A DNA stretch of 64,000 nucleotides from Molanna angustata (GCA_963576475.1 OY754964.1:8967986-9031985), one strand, 5' to 3'. Positions 1 through 12,298 are shown, counted from the stretch's first letter. Notes: generated by a model not told the origin, from the sequence alone. Program-made: numbers and translations.

Positions 1-332
1 CAGTATCGATTTCATTAAAGGGCCAAATTGACAACTACACTATAATGGGTTCACACATTATTGCCTGGTATTTTATTGCGCGTGCCCAGATAGAAAACCT
101 TCGTTTAGCTGGTTTAATTTATTTTACAATTCACAGTAATCGCGGTTTGGAAATTTATTCGCGCATTTCTTTTATTATTTATTCATTCATTTTATATTTA
201 CACACTTATAAATATCATGCTGACTATAAGTTGCGTATGACGTGTAACTGTTTTGTGGGTAATTTTGATGGTCTAAAGTGTCTAAAGAACACCTCACTAG
301 GAAGTTCTGCCCTGCGCCCTAGTCAATGTGTC
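1..332. other. AT-rich flank, no supported gene
   Basis: An open frame of 97 codons runs 45-338 on the plus strand, but it is rich in Ile, Phe and Tyr, has no recognisable domain, and ends in the hAT target site. I treat it as chance. Confidence 0.4.
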
Positions 333-340
333 ATTTAGCA
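333..340. repeat. 8-bp target site duplication, left
   Basis: ATTTAGCA lies immediately before the CAGCG terminus and is repeated exactly at 1779-1786. Confidence 0.85.
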
Positions 341-1778
341 CAGCGTTTCCTAAATGGTGATCCGCGGAACCCTGGGGTTCCGTGGAAGGCTCACAGGGGT
401 TCCGCGGTCTTTCCGAGAGAAATTTTATTTTTTATTTATTTGAATTGAAGCTAACAATACATGAATAAAGTATAGATACAGATAAAACTTACATTACAAA
501 AAATATCCAATCCATACATCAATCTATTAAGCTAACAATACATGAATTAAGTATAGATACAGATAAAACTTACATTACAAAAAATATCCAATCCATACAT
601 CAATCTATTAAGCTAACAATACATGAATTAAGTATAGATACAGATAAAACTTACATTACAAAAAATATCCAATCCATACATCAATCTATTAAGCTAACAA
701 TACATGAATTAAGTATAGATACAGATAAAACTTACATTACAAAAAATATCCAATCCATACATCAATCTATTAAGCTAACAATACATGAATTAAGTATAGA
801 TACAGATAAAACTTACATTACAAAAAATATCCAATCCATACATCAATCTATTAAGCTAACAATACATGAATTAAGTATAGATACAGATAAAACTTACATT
901 ACAAAAAATATCCAATCCATACATCAATCTATTAAGCTAACAATACATGAATTAAGTATAGATACAGATAAAACTTACATTACAAAAAATATCCAATCCA
1001 TACATCAATCTATTAAGCTAACAATACATGAATTAAGTATAGATACAGATAAAACTTACATTACAAAAAATATCCAATCCATACATCAATCTATTAAGCT
1101 AACAATACATGAATTAAGTATAGATACAGATAAAACTTACATTACAAAAAATATCCAATCCATACATCAATCTATTAAGCTAACAATACATGAATTAAGT
1201 ATAGATACAGATAAAACTTACATTACAAAAAATATCCAATCCATACATCAATCTATTAAGCTAACAATACATGAATTAAGTATAGATACAGATAAAACTT
1301 ACATTACAAAAAATATCCAATCCATACATCAATCTATTAAGCTAACAATACATGAATTAAGTATAGATACAGATAAAACTTACATTACAAAAAATATCCA
1401 ATCCATACATCAATCTATTAAGCTAACAATACATGAATTAAGTATAGATACAGATAAAACTTACATTACAAAAAATATCCAATCCAAACATCAATCGTTT
1501 TGATTTATTGATACAAACACAACAGGACTGAAATTTTCTCGCTACGCGGCATTTATCTTTTTTGGTTTACTGGTGCAAACATTAAAAGCTTAAAACTTTT
1601 TCGCTGCGCAGCAGTATTGATTTTGATTTTATTGATACAGTCTAACATGAAAATATTCAAACTATGTACATACTAGGTAAACACTTTATGTAGTTATCAA
1701 AATATCCAGATCTAGGGTTCCGCCAAAAAAAGTATGATCATTTAGGGTTCCATGGCCAAATAAAATTGGAATCCGCTG
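341..1778. mobile_element. Non-autonomous hAT-like element with internal tandem array
   Basis: The left end begins CAGCGTTTCCTAAATGG at 341. The right end, read on the minus strand from 1778, begins CAGCGGATTCCAATTTT. These are imperfect terminal inverted repeats of hAT type. Both ends carry the 'GGGTTCCGCGG / GGGTTCCGCC' subterminal words typical of many insect hAT copies. The element is flanked by a perfect 8-bp direct repeat ATTTAGCA (333-340 and 1779-1786), the target duplication length expected of hAT transposase. No transposase reading frame is present, so it must have been moved in trans. Most of its 1438 bp is an 81-bp minisatellite. Without the array, with one unit kept, it would be about 470 bp. 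Confidence 0.85.
449..1496. repeat. 81-bp minisatellite, 13 copies
   Basis: GCTAACAATACATGAATTAA recurs at 450, 531, 612 and then every 81 bp to 1422. Copies are essentially identical. The first has ATGAATAAAG instead of ATGAATTAAG and the last has AAACATC instead of ATACATC, so the variants sit only at the array edges. The unit length is a multiple of three, but stops interrupt the frames, so it is not coding. Confidence 0.95.
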
Positions 1779-1786
1779 ATTTAGCA
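1779..1786. repeat. 8-bp target site duplication, right
   Basis: ATTTAGCA lies directly after the CCGCTG right terminus and is identical to the left copy at 333-340. Confidence 0.85.
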
Positions 1787-1799
1787 AACAAAAAACCAG

Positions 1800-1843
1800 C
1801 GTTGGGTAAACCAGTCTTGAGAAAGACTGTTGTTTACCCAACG
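1800..1843. repeat. Perfect stem-loop just outside the hAT element
   Basis: CGTTGGGTAAAC (1800-1811) pairs with GTTTACCCAACG (1832-1843). Inside it, CAGTCTT pairs with AAGACTG around a GAGA loop. This gives about 19 bp with a 2-nt bulge. It lies 14 bp beyond the right target duplication, so it is not part of that element. Function unknown. Confidence 0.8.
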
Positions 1844-3216
1844 TATCGAACAAATCCATTTTCAAAGGGAATTTCGACATGTATTTCTATTATTACTTAT
1901 TTGTTATAAATAAGATCCGAACCAAAGTTGTTTTTGTTATTTTTTATATGTTACATTAAAGTTAGATAACTGTCAATAATAGGAACTTTAATTTTAATTG
2001 CAACCTACTCTAAAGAGACTCATATGAAGTTGGAAACATTTATCATCAATTTTAATACGGAATTATCATTTTTTTAGTCAAGATACAGAGCCTAGTTGAT
2101 TCAAACAAATTTTAAAGACATTCTTTCATAATGGTTGTTATTATATTTTTAAGTAGCAAAACATGCCAAATGATCATCAAAAATTTTGAATAAATACCTA
2201 TTAAATATTTTTTAGCAAATTTCCATTGCAAAAAATCGTAATAAATTATAGATAGGTATATCAAAGACAGTAAGGGCCATATTATAAACTATTTCAATAC
2301 TTAGCACACAGAAGGTACATAAGGAATCTGGAATTGAAAAAATATTCGTACGTTTTATACATTAGGACCCAAGTACACCAAATTTTACTTTTGTCTCCAG
2401 AAATGCTAGTTTGTCTACACCGATAAAAATCGATTGAAAAGAACACCAATTTTGAAATGAAATTCTGGTAATTAAATATTTTTTATCGGTGAAGCGAATC
2501 CGCACATATTTAAATTCTTATATTAATAATTTCCCGTCTTTGTGGATGAAAACTTCATTTAAAATACATTTTGTGATTGAATTATAAAATTATCATAATT
2601 TATAACGATTATTTTAAATGCTTATTACAATTAATTGAACTAACACGTTATATTTCTGTCTGCGGTTACACAGGTGCATTTAATTTAGTTATTTAAGTTT
2701 ATTTTCATTAAATATTAAACTATCAAGGCTAAACATTTTGATTATAAATAATACTTTAACGATTATCAAACAAATTAATTAAGACATTCTTTAACTAATG
2801 AACGTCTAAAATAATTAGTAAAATTAATTTATATTTAATATCATAGCCCTACTTTCATATTTATAAAATAATCTATGTATAGGTACTCGAAAATGATATT
2901 TGATTTTATTTTAATATTGCCTTACTTGACGAAATCATTTTTTTTGTAATAGAATAAGTTGCACTTTAATTGGAATATGGGCGTGCGTTATTTTTATTTT
3001 ACACGGATATCGATTGTAAAATGCGTCCGTATTTATGCGTCCGCTGCAGTTGCTTCGCGTAAACAAGCTATTGTTGGTTTTTTCAGACTACAAACAGATA
3101 TTACTACCTACTAATAATTCAACAGGTTGCCACATTTTGTAAATTGTTGTTTCATCAATAATTAAAGCTTTAAATCACAGACTTTGACACTCGAAATGGA
3201 AAGCCGAAGTTTTTAT
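1844..3216. other. AT-rich stretch, nothing identified
   Basis: Very AT-rich with no open frame or repeat I can support. It is presumably intergenic or intronic sequence. Confidence 0.5.
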
Positions 3217-3720
3217 CCTGTGCTACGTTCACAATAAACGCCGAGTGCACTTAGTGACGATCTAAGCCTTTCATAATGACCGGAAACAGACGCTCGAAAG
3301 ACACTCTGTGACGTACAGATTGCACGTCGAATGTACGCACCAAACGCCCGTTAAATTTGTCGGGTGAAAAACGCTCTGACAGTTACTGTATCTGTTGACT
3401 TCTATTTTTTCTGTGGAATGATGACTTCTATTTGTTTCTGTGGTATCTATTATGTTAGTTGACATTATTTATGTTAACTTATTAAAATATCATTCAACAA
3501 TTTACAATAAAAGGTCAGAAATCATTATTTACACCACTACCCAATTGTTGTCTTTCGATAAAAATATAACCTAAAAAGAAACATGTATGATAAATGACAT
3601 TTGACATTTAAAACTCCCGGTGCAGCGTTCAGATTGAAATGATGTGAAAAACGCCATAATCTGCAACTTCAGGTACATTCGACGCCCGACGTCGAGCGTT
3701 GAATCTGAACACAGCCCTAG
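3217..3720. mobile_element. Degraded inverted-repeat element (MITE-like)
   Basis: The right end, read on the minus strand from 3720, is CTAGGGCTGTGTTCAGATTC followed by AACGCTCGACG. The left end reads CCTGTGCTACGTTCACAATA followed by AACGCCGAG from 3218. Inner words also recur in inverted order: GTCGAATGTAC near 3327 and GTACATTCGAC near 3672; GTGAAAAACGC occurs near 3364 and 3648. Ends and flanks are eroded, so the superfamily and target duplication are unclear. Confidence 0.45.
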
Positions 3721-3736
3721 ACGTCCTTGAATGTAG

Positions 3737-3790
3737 GTGCCTTAGTTCTTCTATAATATCCCAATTTCGTCTCTATTGAGATGCTAAAAA
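3737..3790 (+). mobile_element. Terminal repeat of TIR MITE family A
   Basis: The segment ending TCGTCTCTATTGAGATGCTA matches the right terminus of the better copy at 28393-28645. Only the terminus survives here. Confidence 0.6.
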
Positions 3791-4349
3791 GGTTGTCAGT
3801 AAAAAATACTCATCGTTTATAACATTTTTTCTAGCAATATTGTTGAATACATCACTTAATTATGTAGATTAATATATTAAAAAAAAACATTTAAAATGTT
3901 TATAACTTAATACATCTAATACACCCATTGTAAATGTACTGTAAACTGTTCTGTAAATAAAAAGAATACATAGCTTTGAGATGTTTTTTTTATAAGTATA
4001 TAATTGATTTACCAATATTTTCCATATTATGAAATAATTATTAATAGATAACTTATGTCTGAACACAACATTATTCGATATATAAAGTGTTTTTTTCTTC
4101 TTAATTATTTACCATACATGCCCATACTGACTGTTGAACAATTATGTGTAGGCAGAAGACAGATTGCTTACACGGAGACCGACACAATTGTGAGAAAAGT
4201 CCATCAGAATTCAATTAGCCTAATTAATCTTGTGATATTTCGTGGCCTTGCCCCACTTTGCAACAACCATAAGCGGCGAATCTTCAACGTCATCCATTCA
4301 AAAATCGTCTTGAACGAAGACAATAGCCACAACAATAGAGTGTAAAACA

Positions 4350-4415
4350 TCATTAGGTAACACATCTGGGATTCGAACCTGTTCAAATATCAAACCAGTT
4401 AAACTGAGCTGATGG
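4350..4415 (-). repeat. tRNA-like SINE head, degenerate
   Basis: TGGGATTCGAACCTG followed by AACCAGTTAAACTGAGCTGATGG resembles the inverted B-box and D-arm side of tRNA-headed SINEs. Weak and short. Confidence 0.3.
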
Positions 4416-4499
4416 TTTATTAAATGTTAAGTATTAATGATGAATGACAATCATCGCAGTTGTAACTGGTTAAATATGTCATGTAAAACCTCTCCTTAA

Positions 4500-4615
4500 T
4501 GAATTGCACGTAGCGAAGTGCCAAGAATAAGTGGACTGCAATGTCTGCTTTGCTAAATTTGTTCGTCATTCTTCTCGTGTGGCTAAACTATCTCAATGTG
4601 TTCACATACATTTAA
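4500..4615 (-). mobile_element. RTE-like LINE C-terminal remnant (family E)
   Basis: The minus strand reads GTGAACACATTGAGATAGTT then TAGCCACACGAGAAGAATGA. This parallels the family E coding segment at 28860-28905 (the residues TLRWFGHMGRMN). Heavily decayed. Confidence 0.5.
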
Positions 4616-4852
4616 TTGATCATTTGTATGAATCTCTCACAGATCCTTTTCATCCACAACTTTCTTCCACATCCATCCCTCCCTGCAAAGTTTTGAAATA
4701 TTAAAAAAAATCACTCCAGCATTTGCCCAAGGGATAGTGGAATCGATACCTCAAAATGACGCCAATAACTCTAATCAGCGTGTATTTTATATATTGTATA
4801 TTTTTCAAATTATTGTACCTTACCAATGTTTTTGTACTCTATTGGATTTTGT

Positions 4853-5040
4853 AATCTTCTTCTTCTTCTTCATTATGTACTAGAGGTTGTTTGTTTTGGC
4901 TTTAAAATTTTATGACCGGTCGCCACCTGACATCAAGACAGTAGTCTTCATTAGAAGACTCGGGAGCCGCCGCGCCGTTGACCTTTTAAGTTCATCCGCC
5001 ACCATCCCTTCTACATAGCCCTGCCCAGTATGTAGCGTCT
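4853..5040. repeat. (TTC)n tract plus GC-rich repeat fragment
   Basis: CTTCTTCTTCTTCTTC at about 4856 is followed by a locally GC-rich block (GACTCGGGAGCCGCCGCGCC near 4957). The composition differs from the flanks and suggests a retroposon 3' region. I cannot place the family. Confidence 0.35.
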
Positions 5041-7199
5041 TTTCATCATTTTCTTCAAATATGTTGAAGGAAAGGATGGATATATATTGATGATTATTTA
5101 TTGGATTTAGAAATTAAATTAAATAAAAAAATATATTTTATATATAATATTTTTTTACGTGACTGTTATATTTTCATACTCTTGTGATAAAGAGTAGGTA
5201 TTTTTATTTGAATGTATAGCAAATAAATAAATAATTTAAAAAATTGAATAATTGCATTTTATTTTTATTTACTTTACATATTTTCAAATACACCGTCTTG
5301 TAATAAATGCATTTCAGAGATTTAATTCTAAATGTGCGATTTCTGCTTCTAATTATCTGCTTCTTTTTATGATTTTTTAGAATAATAATATATTTTATGT
5401 TTGAGAATTAAAAAAAATTATATATAGATAGTTGAAATGTTTCTTTAATACTTATAATAAATAAAAAAAATGGATGATTTACCTATATAGCGCCGTTTTT
5501 ATGAACACCTCTACATATTATGTGTTGTTCTGGACACATGTGTTTTTGTTTAATTGATGATATATTCTTTCGTTTTTTTTTATTTAAATACCTTTCCGTT
5601 TTTGATGGAAAATCAAAAATATAACTACCAATTATACAATGTATTGTTGAATTATTTCAATTTTTTTAGATCTTTCCTCAGTTTTCAAGAAGCGGAAAAC
5701 ATAATACATATGTAAGTTTATTTTTATTAATTATACAAAACAGTGTTGGCAAAAAAATATTAATTGTCAAATTCGACGAATATGACTTTTGAATTGGTTC
5801 ATTTTTATATCATTGCATCGAGATAAAGATTTAGTGATGGCCGGTCATTCTTTTAGTATCAATCAGTGAAACTTCCCACGTGCAACTAAAATTGAAGCTT
5901 TTATCGGAGAATCATACGGTCGGTTTGTAATGGATGCAATATGGTTTAATTTCTCAATCGATCCAGTAAGACGTCACAGAAAAATCAATTCTCGACGAAA
6001 GAGACACGAATCAACGATTGTAGAATATTTCGTTACAAGTTATGTTGTTTTGGTGTTATGGATGAAATGAAAACATAAAAAAAACAACCTTGCATATAAC
6101 TTGAGAAATATTGCTCGCTATTTTTACAAATGTAAAATTTATAATTCTTCTTCGGTGTCATATCAGATTCCCCTAACGACTTTTTTCTTTTGTTGCTGAC
6201 ATCACAAACGTTATGACTTATAAATATACATGATTATGAGAATTTGATAAGCCATTGAAATCTCGCTTGACACAGCAACCATTTTCATATTGGTACTAAA
6301 TGATATATTATTTAATGTTCATAATTAAGTAACTCCATTGGGACAAAAGAGATTACTGAGGAGATTTATTTATATAAAAATAGTAATTAATTTATTGTAA
6401 TGTGCATAAAAATAATACATAATAAATCATAAAATCCTGAGCGCTTTCGATTTCTAGTGTTACATTTAATTTAAATATAAGTTTGAGATCCTCTATAGTT
6501 ACTTTATTTAGAATTTAGATGATTTAAGTGCGTTGCAAGGTTAGGTAATTGAATTATAATTTTATGGGAGATTTACATACTGTTCATTATAAATTGCAAC
6601 AATTCATTAATCAGTGATCTTATCATATACACTTAACCTTTCTTTAAATTACAAACTCGTCGTACATACGTCTTAATCGATTTGTGAATTGTTGTGAATA
6701 CCAATAGATCATCTTAAGAAATAATTTGAAGAAGAAGAATTATATCAAAACGGTTGTGGTCTTACTATTATTTCATCATTTAACAGTCCCAAAGTCCTAC
6801 GTATATTTAACTTGAATATGAAAATTAAGGTATTCATACTTAACCAATCAGCTGCCGAGTTTTATAGGAAAATCGTTCAATAAAAAAATAAATATTGATT
6901 TATTTATTGAAATATACATTTATGACAGGTCATTGGTTAGTGTTAAAATAATAATTTATGACGGTCAAAGACTTATAAGTTTATTTCCTTGTACATATGT
7001 ACAATAAGGCGATGATCGATGGTATATTGTTTTAAATGCGTACGAAAATACAGGGCTGGTTTGGTGAGGTATTGCAAATAAGAAATTGCACTCTTCGTAG
7101 GTGCCTGAAAGAAGTATGAATATTAATAATATTGAAAATAATTACAACTAGGAGCACTATTCTAATATAATATGAAAAAACCCCGAAAGACACCTACAT
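5041..7199. other. AT-rich stretch, nothing identified
   Basis: No open frame, RNA gene or repeat boundary I can support. Homopolymer runs and AT-rich noise dominate. Confidence 0.5.
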
Positions 7200-7396
7200 A
7201 CATTTGGTTTCTGTGCGGGCGTCCTGGGTTCGATTCCCAGCAAAGGAGAAATTTATTTAAATTATTTCTCACGCAAATATTGCTTCTCTGGGCTGGAAAC
7301 ACTGGTTAATAGGAAGAAATTGCCATATGGCAATTAACTCGCCATTTGCGCAGGGTGCAAGGAAGTGTTCATTATTATTATTATTACATATATTGT
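7200..7396 (+). mobile_element. tRNA-headed SINE with LINE-like tail (family B)
   Basis: The head carries CCTGGGTTCGATTCCCAG (7222-7239), a good Pol III B box in a T-arm-like stem. The body runs ATTTCTCACGCAAATATTGC to GGCTGGAAACACTGGTTAAT. The tail AGGAAGAAATTGCCATATGG then CAATTAACTCGCC resembles the 3' tail of LINE fragments at 39508-39566 and 60268-60345. It ends in (ATT)n. Sister copies lie at 50251-50398 and 63760-63892. Confidence 0.7.
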
Positions 7397-7841
7397 TTAA
7401 TAAAGTGTTGTCTCTTGTCGGGGGTTTTTCACCAACCAATGTGTCTCTCAATGGAAGGCGTGATTTCTTTAAGTCTTCCGTAGTAAATATATATTATATA
7501 CCTATTAAAATTCACGGTTTATACTATAGGTAATTTAATTAACAATAAATAGATTTAAAGTTATAAATCTTCATATATATACTTATATTTTTTTTTCATT
7601 TCTTTTTACTTAAGATTTTTTTTATAATTATCTTTTTTGCTTGATTAATTTTTAACCAAGTGATTTAATTTTTTTATTTTTTTATTAAATTTACAATACA
7701 TATATAAAATATGAAACAATCAAACTATATAGAAAAGGATGCACAGTAAGAAAAAAACATATTTCCCTTTGCCAAAGTGCAAGCATTCGTGTGTAAAGGA
7801 GGTTTTCGCTCGTGTGGAAATGTTTTATATTTATTATTCTA

Positions 7842-7908
7842 TTTTGTTGTTTTCAATTTGTATATTTTATTCTAGTAGAATAAAATATACATATTTAAAA
7901 CAACAAAA
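7842..7908. repeat. Near-perfect 33-bp inverted repeat with 1-nt centre
   Basis: Arms 7842-7874 and 7876-7908 pair at 31 of 33 positions around a single G. The arms read TTTTGTTGTTTT through TATATTTTATTCTA and back. The plus-strand open frame that covers it has no recognisable domain. It could be a foldback MITE core or an RNA hairpin source. No family match is known to me. Confidence 0.8.
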
Positions 7909-7971
7909 GTCTAGTAGAAGGCAAAATGTGCCGTTAATTTCATCAAAATAGAATTTAATAGTAGTCTTTCC

Positions 7972-8832
7972 TTCAATATGCATATTGAAGAGATAGTGGG
8001 AAAAGCGATGAGGACCCTAGGCTTTCGATTGCGTCTGGGAACAGACCTTCGTAGTCTTCAGTCCTTCCGAATGCTTTATGTATCTCTAGTTCGAGCCCAA
8101 ATTGAGTACAATACTGTGATATGGTCACCCTACTGTGCAATTCATTCCAATGCGATTGAACGAGTGCAGCGCAAGTTCTAGCGCTTTCTTAATTATAAAA
8201 TGGGTCGCTCCATAGAAGAGGCTTTCGACTGCACTCCTTAGCCGATCGAAGAAGATTTCTGGATGTCTCATTTTATATAAGTTAATCAACGGAAAGATGG
8301 ACTGCATCGAACTTGTGAGTGCGGTTAAATTCCACGTCCCGAATAGACGGACAAGACAGTCGGTGATGTTTCATGAGATAGCAGCTTCAACGCAATATTT
8401 TTTTTACTCGCCAATACCGCGATTGCATAGGTTTGGTAAAGAACTGTGTGATGTTGCTGATATTTTCGGAGATAGCTTACGGGTATTCAAAAAAAAATTA
8501 ATGGATCTTTTATATAGATACTCGTATAGCTGTCAACTTATATAGCTGCAGTCGATCTATTGTCACATTCGATTTTTTTCCCTCTTATCATTATTATTTT
8601 TTTCTAATTCTCTGATTCTTTTTTGTCTATTTTTATCTTAATCTGTGTTTTTATCTAAATCTATATTTATATTTTATCTGAATCTATATTTTATTTTTTT
8701 ATATTTCATCAATGTCTATATTTTTATTTGTTTCTATATTTCATCTTTGTGTGTAATTAATTATTGTTAAGTGTATATTGTAACAAGTAATTGGCTTATG
8801 CCGTATATTTTGTAAATAAATAAATAAAAAAC
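7972..8832 (+). mobile_element. Jockey/CR1-like LINE 3' end, decayed
   Basis: The frame 7978-8181 gives AMRTLGFRLRLGTDLRSLQS, then LVRAQIEYNTVIWSPY and AIERVQRKF. These match the conserved region after the reverse transcriptase domain in CR1/Jockey-type LINEs. A stop follows at 8179, then several frame breaks. Residues at 8297-8545 continue the C-terminal homology. The 3' UTR is T-rich and ends TTTTGTAAATAAATAAATAAAAA near 8832. Only the 3' end of the element is present, as expected from 5' truncation on insertion. Confidence 0.75.
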
Positions 8833-11035
8833 GCTACATACTATAACTGAATGTTAGTAGCAATTATCAACAATTTGAAGGCTGTTATTTCCGAAATCCA
8901 CCACTACTCAGGACTCGTAGTATCCAATCGTTGATACCTGTTGTGGTATCCTTTTGCAGAAAAAAGCAGGAGCAAGCATTTTTTATGGGCCACAATACAA
9001 AATGACATTAGTCTAGAATCGCGAGCACTTACAATATAAGAAGCCGGCCCAGTAAAGATCGATAAACGAATTTAATGCTGTAATGACAGCCACTGTGGGA
9101 ACTGTACGTGATAATATGTTATAAGTGAGTACTTACATACCCGTTTTATCTCAAATATGTGCAGAACAGTCAGTCAATAGGACGGGTTTCATTTTATGGA
9201 AAACTTATATGGTGAAAATCAGCTATTTAAGTATGTAGAGCATTATTTCATACTGAAATGATTGTAAGTACATGCTATTCTTCCCATACTGCCACCTGTT
9301 CTGCTAATGGAGACTTTAATTAAAAATAATTGACACTTGCATAAAAGGTACCTAAACGAGCTATAAAAGTCGTCTATCGTTATTATTATTTTGCAGACAT
9401 CCAGAAAATACAGCAAAGACTTTGGTTATGTATTACTGATCATTGATAAAATTGACTAAATTCAAAATTAAAAACATTTCTTAATTTTCACATTTAACCT
9501 TTCAACGATAACGCGCGGTCTAAGAGTCCTCAGCGAACTTATTTTACTGATTATGCGCTAACTATTCACAATAGACAATTGCGCATCCGTCATATCCTCA
9601 GGGGGGTGAAGTTTGTCCCCTCAGTACCCCAGTGACATTCGTGGCAAGCACAGGTGTTCTTTTGTTTATATTTGCGGTCTCAGATTCCGCATGCGACTGC
9701 TTATGTACTAGAAAAATCTCTTGAGTTATATTGAGAGCTGGGTGAAAATTTCATGATATTTTTATCATGAAAAACTTTCATATAATAACTATAGTAAAAG
9801 TATTAAAAATCAACAGTAAGAAAGAAAACTTGAGATTTCACAGACTGTTAAACTATTACGTTCAAATTAAAAAGTCATTACCAATTAATGTTTTTTTATT
9901 TGGTATTTATATAGATAAAATACATTTTTTATTATATTCCATATAAAATATCATGAAATATTCAGTAGTCTTCTAAAATCAGATGCCTAAAGTTGCGGAA
10001 TCACACCGCTTTGTTCGATGCAAGGGTGCGACTACTGGAAGGTTGAGGATACCTACGTGGAAAGAATGTTAAATATGTACTAGTTGCACGTTACACATGA
10101 GATACAACTGTCGATGGTGATAATAGGTATAATTGAAGAATACGTACCAAACTATAAACACTCAAACTCAAATTAATAAATATTATTTTCTATATAAACA
10201 TGTGTAGGTATGTATGTCAGTATAGGATACTGTTTTTCCTGCCCAGAATATGAAAACAGCATGATGGTATACATGTACGATGTACTTTTGGAGATTAAGT
10301 AGGTATCAAACTGTGTGAGATATTGTGTATATACTGCTTTACAAATTGTATGAAACAATATCGTCACTAAATTCAATTTTGAAATAAATTGTTAAAAAAA
10401 GTCTGAGATGTACTACTACAATGTTCATATTTTTATAGAATATTAAATAATTTAGTTGGGGTATTTCTACTTATTTCGATTGAAAACTTTGGAAATATAG
10501 GCAGTAAAACACATATTTTTTTCATTAAAAATGTTAGAGAATATCTGGAAATTAAAAAAACAAATTTAAAATATTATATTTTCTTAATACACACCAATTG
10601 CAGCGTTGTGGCTTTTATGTTTTTTTGAAATGTATAGAAAAATTAAGTAAACATTCAAAAGTTGATAACCCCTGACTGAAACAAAAATTTAAAATTCTTA
10701 GTATAAAAGTTTTGTAGGCCTATAATTTTCTATATATTGTGTAATTATAGGCTCTGTGCATTCAGCGGATCAAAAGTTATAAGGGGGGGCACATAGACAC
10801 CTTAAATGTTCTACTCCGAATCCTGAGTACCTAAATCCATACATAAAACATATATGCTGCGAAGCCTCTAAGTTGGTGTTTATACTTCAAAGTTGAAAAA
10901 CCGTGAAAAATAAAGACCTGGCATACAAATTTCGCGTATCTTGGTTTGATACTTTGTCGATATGTTAATAGAAATGAATTCTCTTGAACAAATCGACATT
11001 TGGCATATGTATCTACCTACATGTCATAAATTGAA
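8833..11035. other. AT-rich stretch, nothing identified
   Basis: No supported gene. A 67-codon minus frame (10173-10376) is low-complexity Tyr/Thr/Ile sequence and is treated as chance. Confidence 0.45.
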
Positions 11036-11300
11036 TGAAGTGAACACGTTGTGATGATTTTACTTTATGGGAATGTAGAATGAATGAATAACGCCTGACG
11101 AAGATAATTATGTAAAAAGTGGATAGGAATTGAACGAGAGTCCGAGGTCGTCAATGAAAACGATATCCTGTATGACTGAAATTTAAGATGCTTTGACAAT
11201 ATACAGAATTTAATAATTCAGATGAATTAGAAAGATATGACGTTCATTTCTCTCTGCCTATCCCAATAAGGAAATGGCATAATGGATTATATTCATAAAT
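11036..11300 (+). mobile_element. RTE-like LINE 3' remnant (family E)
   Basis: GTGAACACGTTGTGATGATT followed by GAATGAATAACGCCTGACGA matches family E coding sequence at 28860-28920. The tail TCTCTCTGCCTATCCCAATA then AGGAAATGGCATAATGG matches its 3' end. The middle is rearranged. Confidence 0.55.
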
Positions 11301-11819
11301 CATCTACCTATACATAGATATTAACTTATAAAACTTATAGGTATTCTAATTACATAAGAAAATATAGGTACCTATTCCTTTGTTACTTAAATTTTGTAAT
11401 GATTTTTTTTTGTGCTACTGTCTCGAACGATATGCTTTACTTATGATTTTAATTTGAACAAAGCTTGTGTATAATTTATATTGCATGTCACATATAAATT
11501 CATCTAATTATACTACGGTATTAACAGATGTTATAAATCATGAATCGAATGGCTTGTCTTAACTAAGTATAGATTATAAAATTTAAAATCGTATAAATAT
11601 ATGGCATGGAATCTTGCACATCGGTGTATAGTTTTAGTTCTGTAAGAAAATCATGGAATCGTTTTGTAAAATTATCCAATATCTAAATAATATTTTATTA
11701 AAAATATAGATTGTAGAACTCCATAGTTATCGTGGTGGTAATCTCATTTTCATTTTCGTTTCATCTGGTGAAATGCACAAAAAATATCTTTCATATAAAT
11801 ATCTTTCGATAATATCTTT

Positions 11820-11912
11820 CATTATGAATGTGTGTCAAGTGAGAAAAATATGGTGTTCGATTCTCTCTGCCTATCCCATGAGGAACATGGCGTGATTGTA
11901 TGTATGTATCTA
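11820..11912 (+). mobile_element. RTE-like LINE 3' tail (family E)
   Basis: Contains GGTGTTCGATTCTCTCTGCC, then a CATGGCGTGATTGTATGTATG-like terminus, the diagnostic 3' end of family E. Confidence 0.6.
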
Positions 11913-12298
11913 GTTATTTTATTTTTCATACAACTCGGGTATACAATTATACGCAAATCCTTCGCAAATTGAAAATTAATGACTTTCATAATTTCTCGTG
12001 ATTCCCATAATCAAAGTTGTCTTCATTCAGATAGAACCACCCCGGAATTAATCCCTTTTGTAATGAAAAAGGAATTATCGAAATCGGATAACACGTTTAA
12101 AAGTTATCGCTGAGCATACAAAAAAAAATCATTTCGAGTTTATATAGTTTATTTTATTGGTTGATAGAGTTATACAGTCTACACAATATATAAAATAGAC
12201 AATGTACATTGCTTTATTAGTGGACCAGTGAAAACTTGGATTATTCAATAGAATAATTAAACTTGATTACAAAAAAATACGAATAATGTATTATTAGA

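Noticed and set aside
449..1496. CRISPR-like array
   Set aside because: Units are contiguous 81-bp repeats with no variable spacers, inside a eukaryotic transposon.
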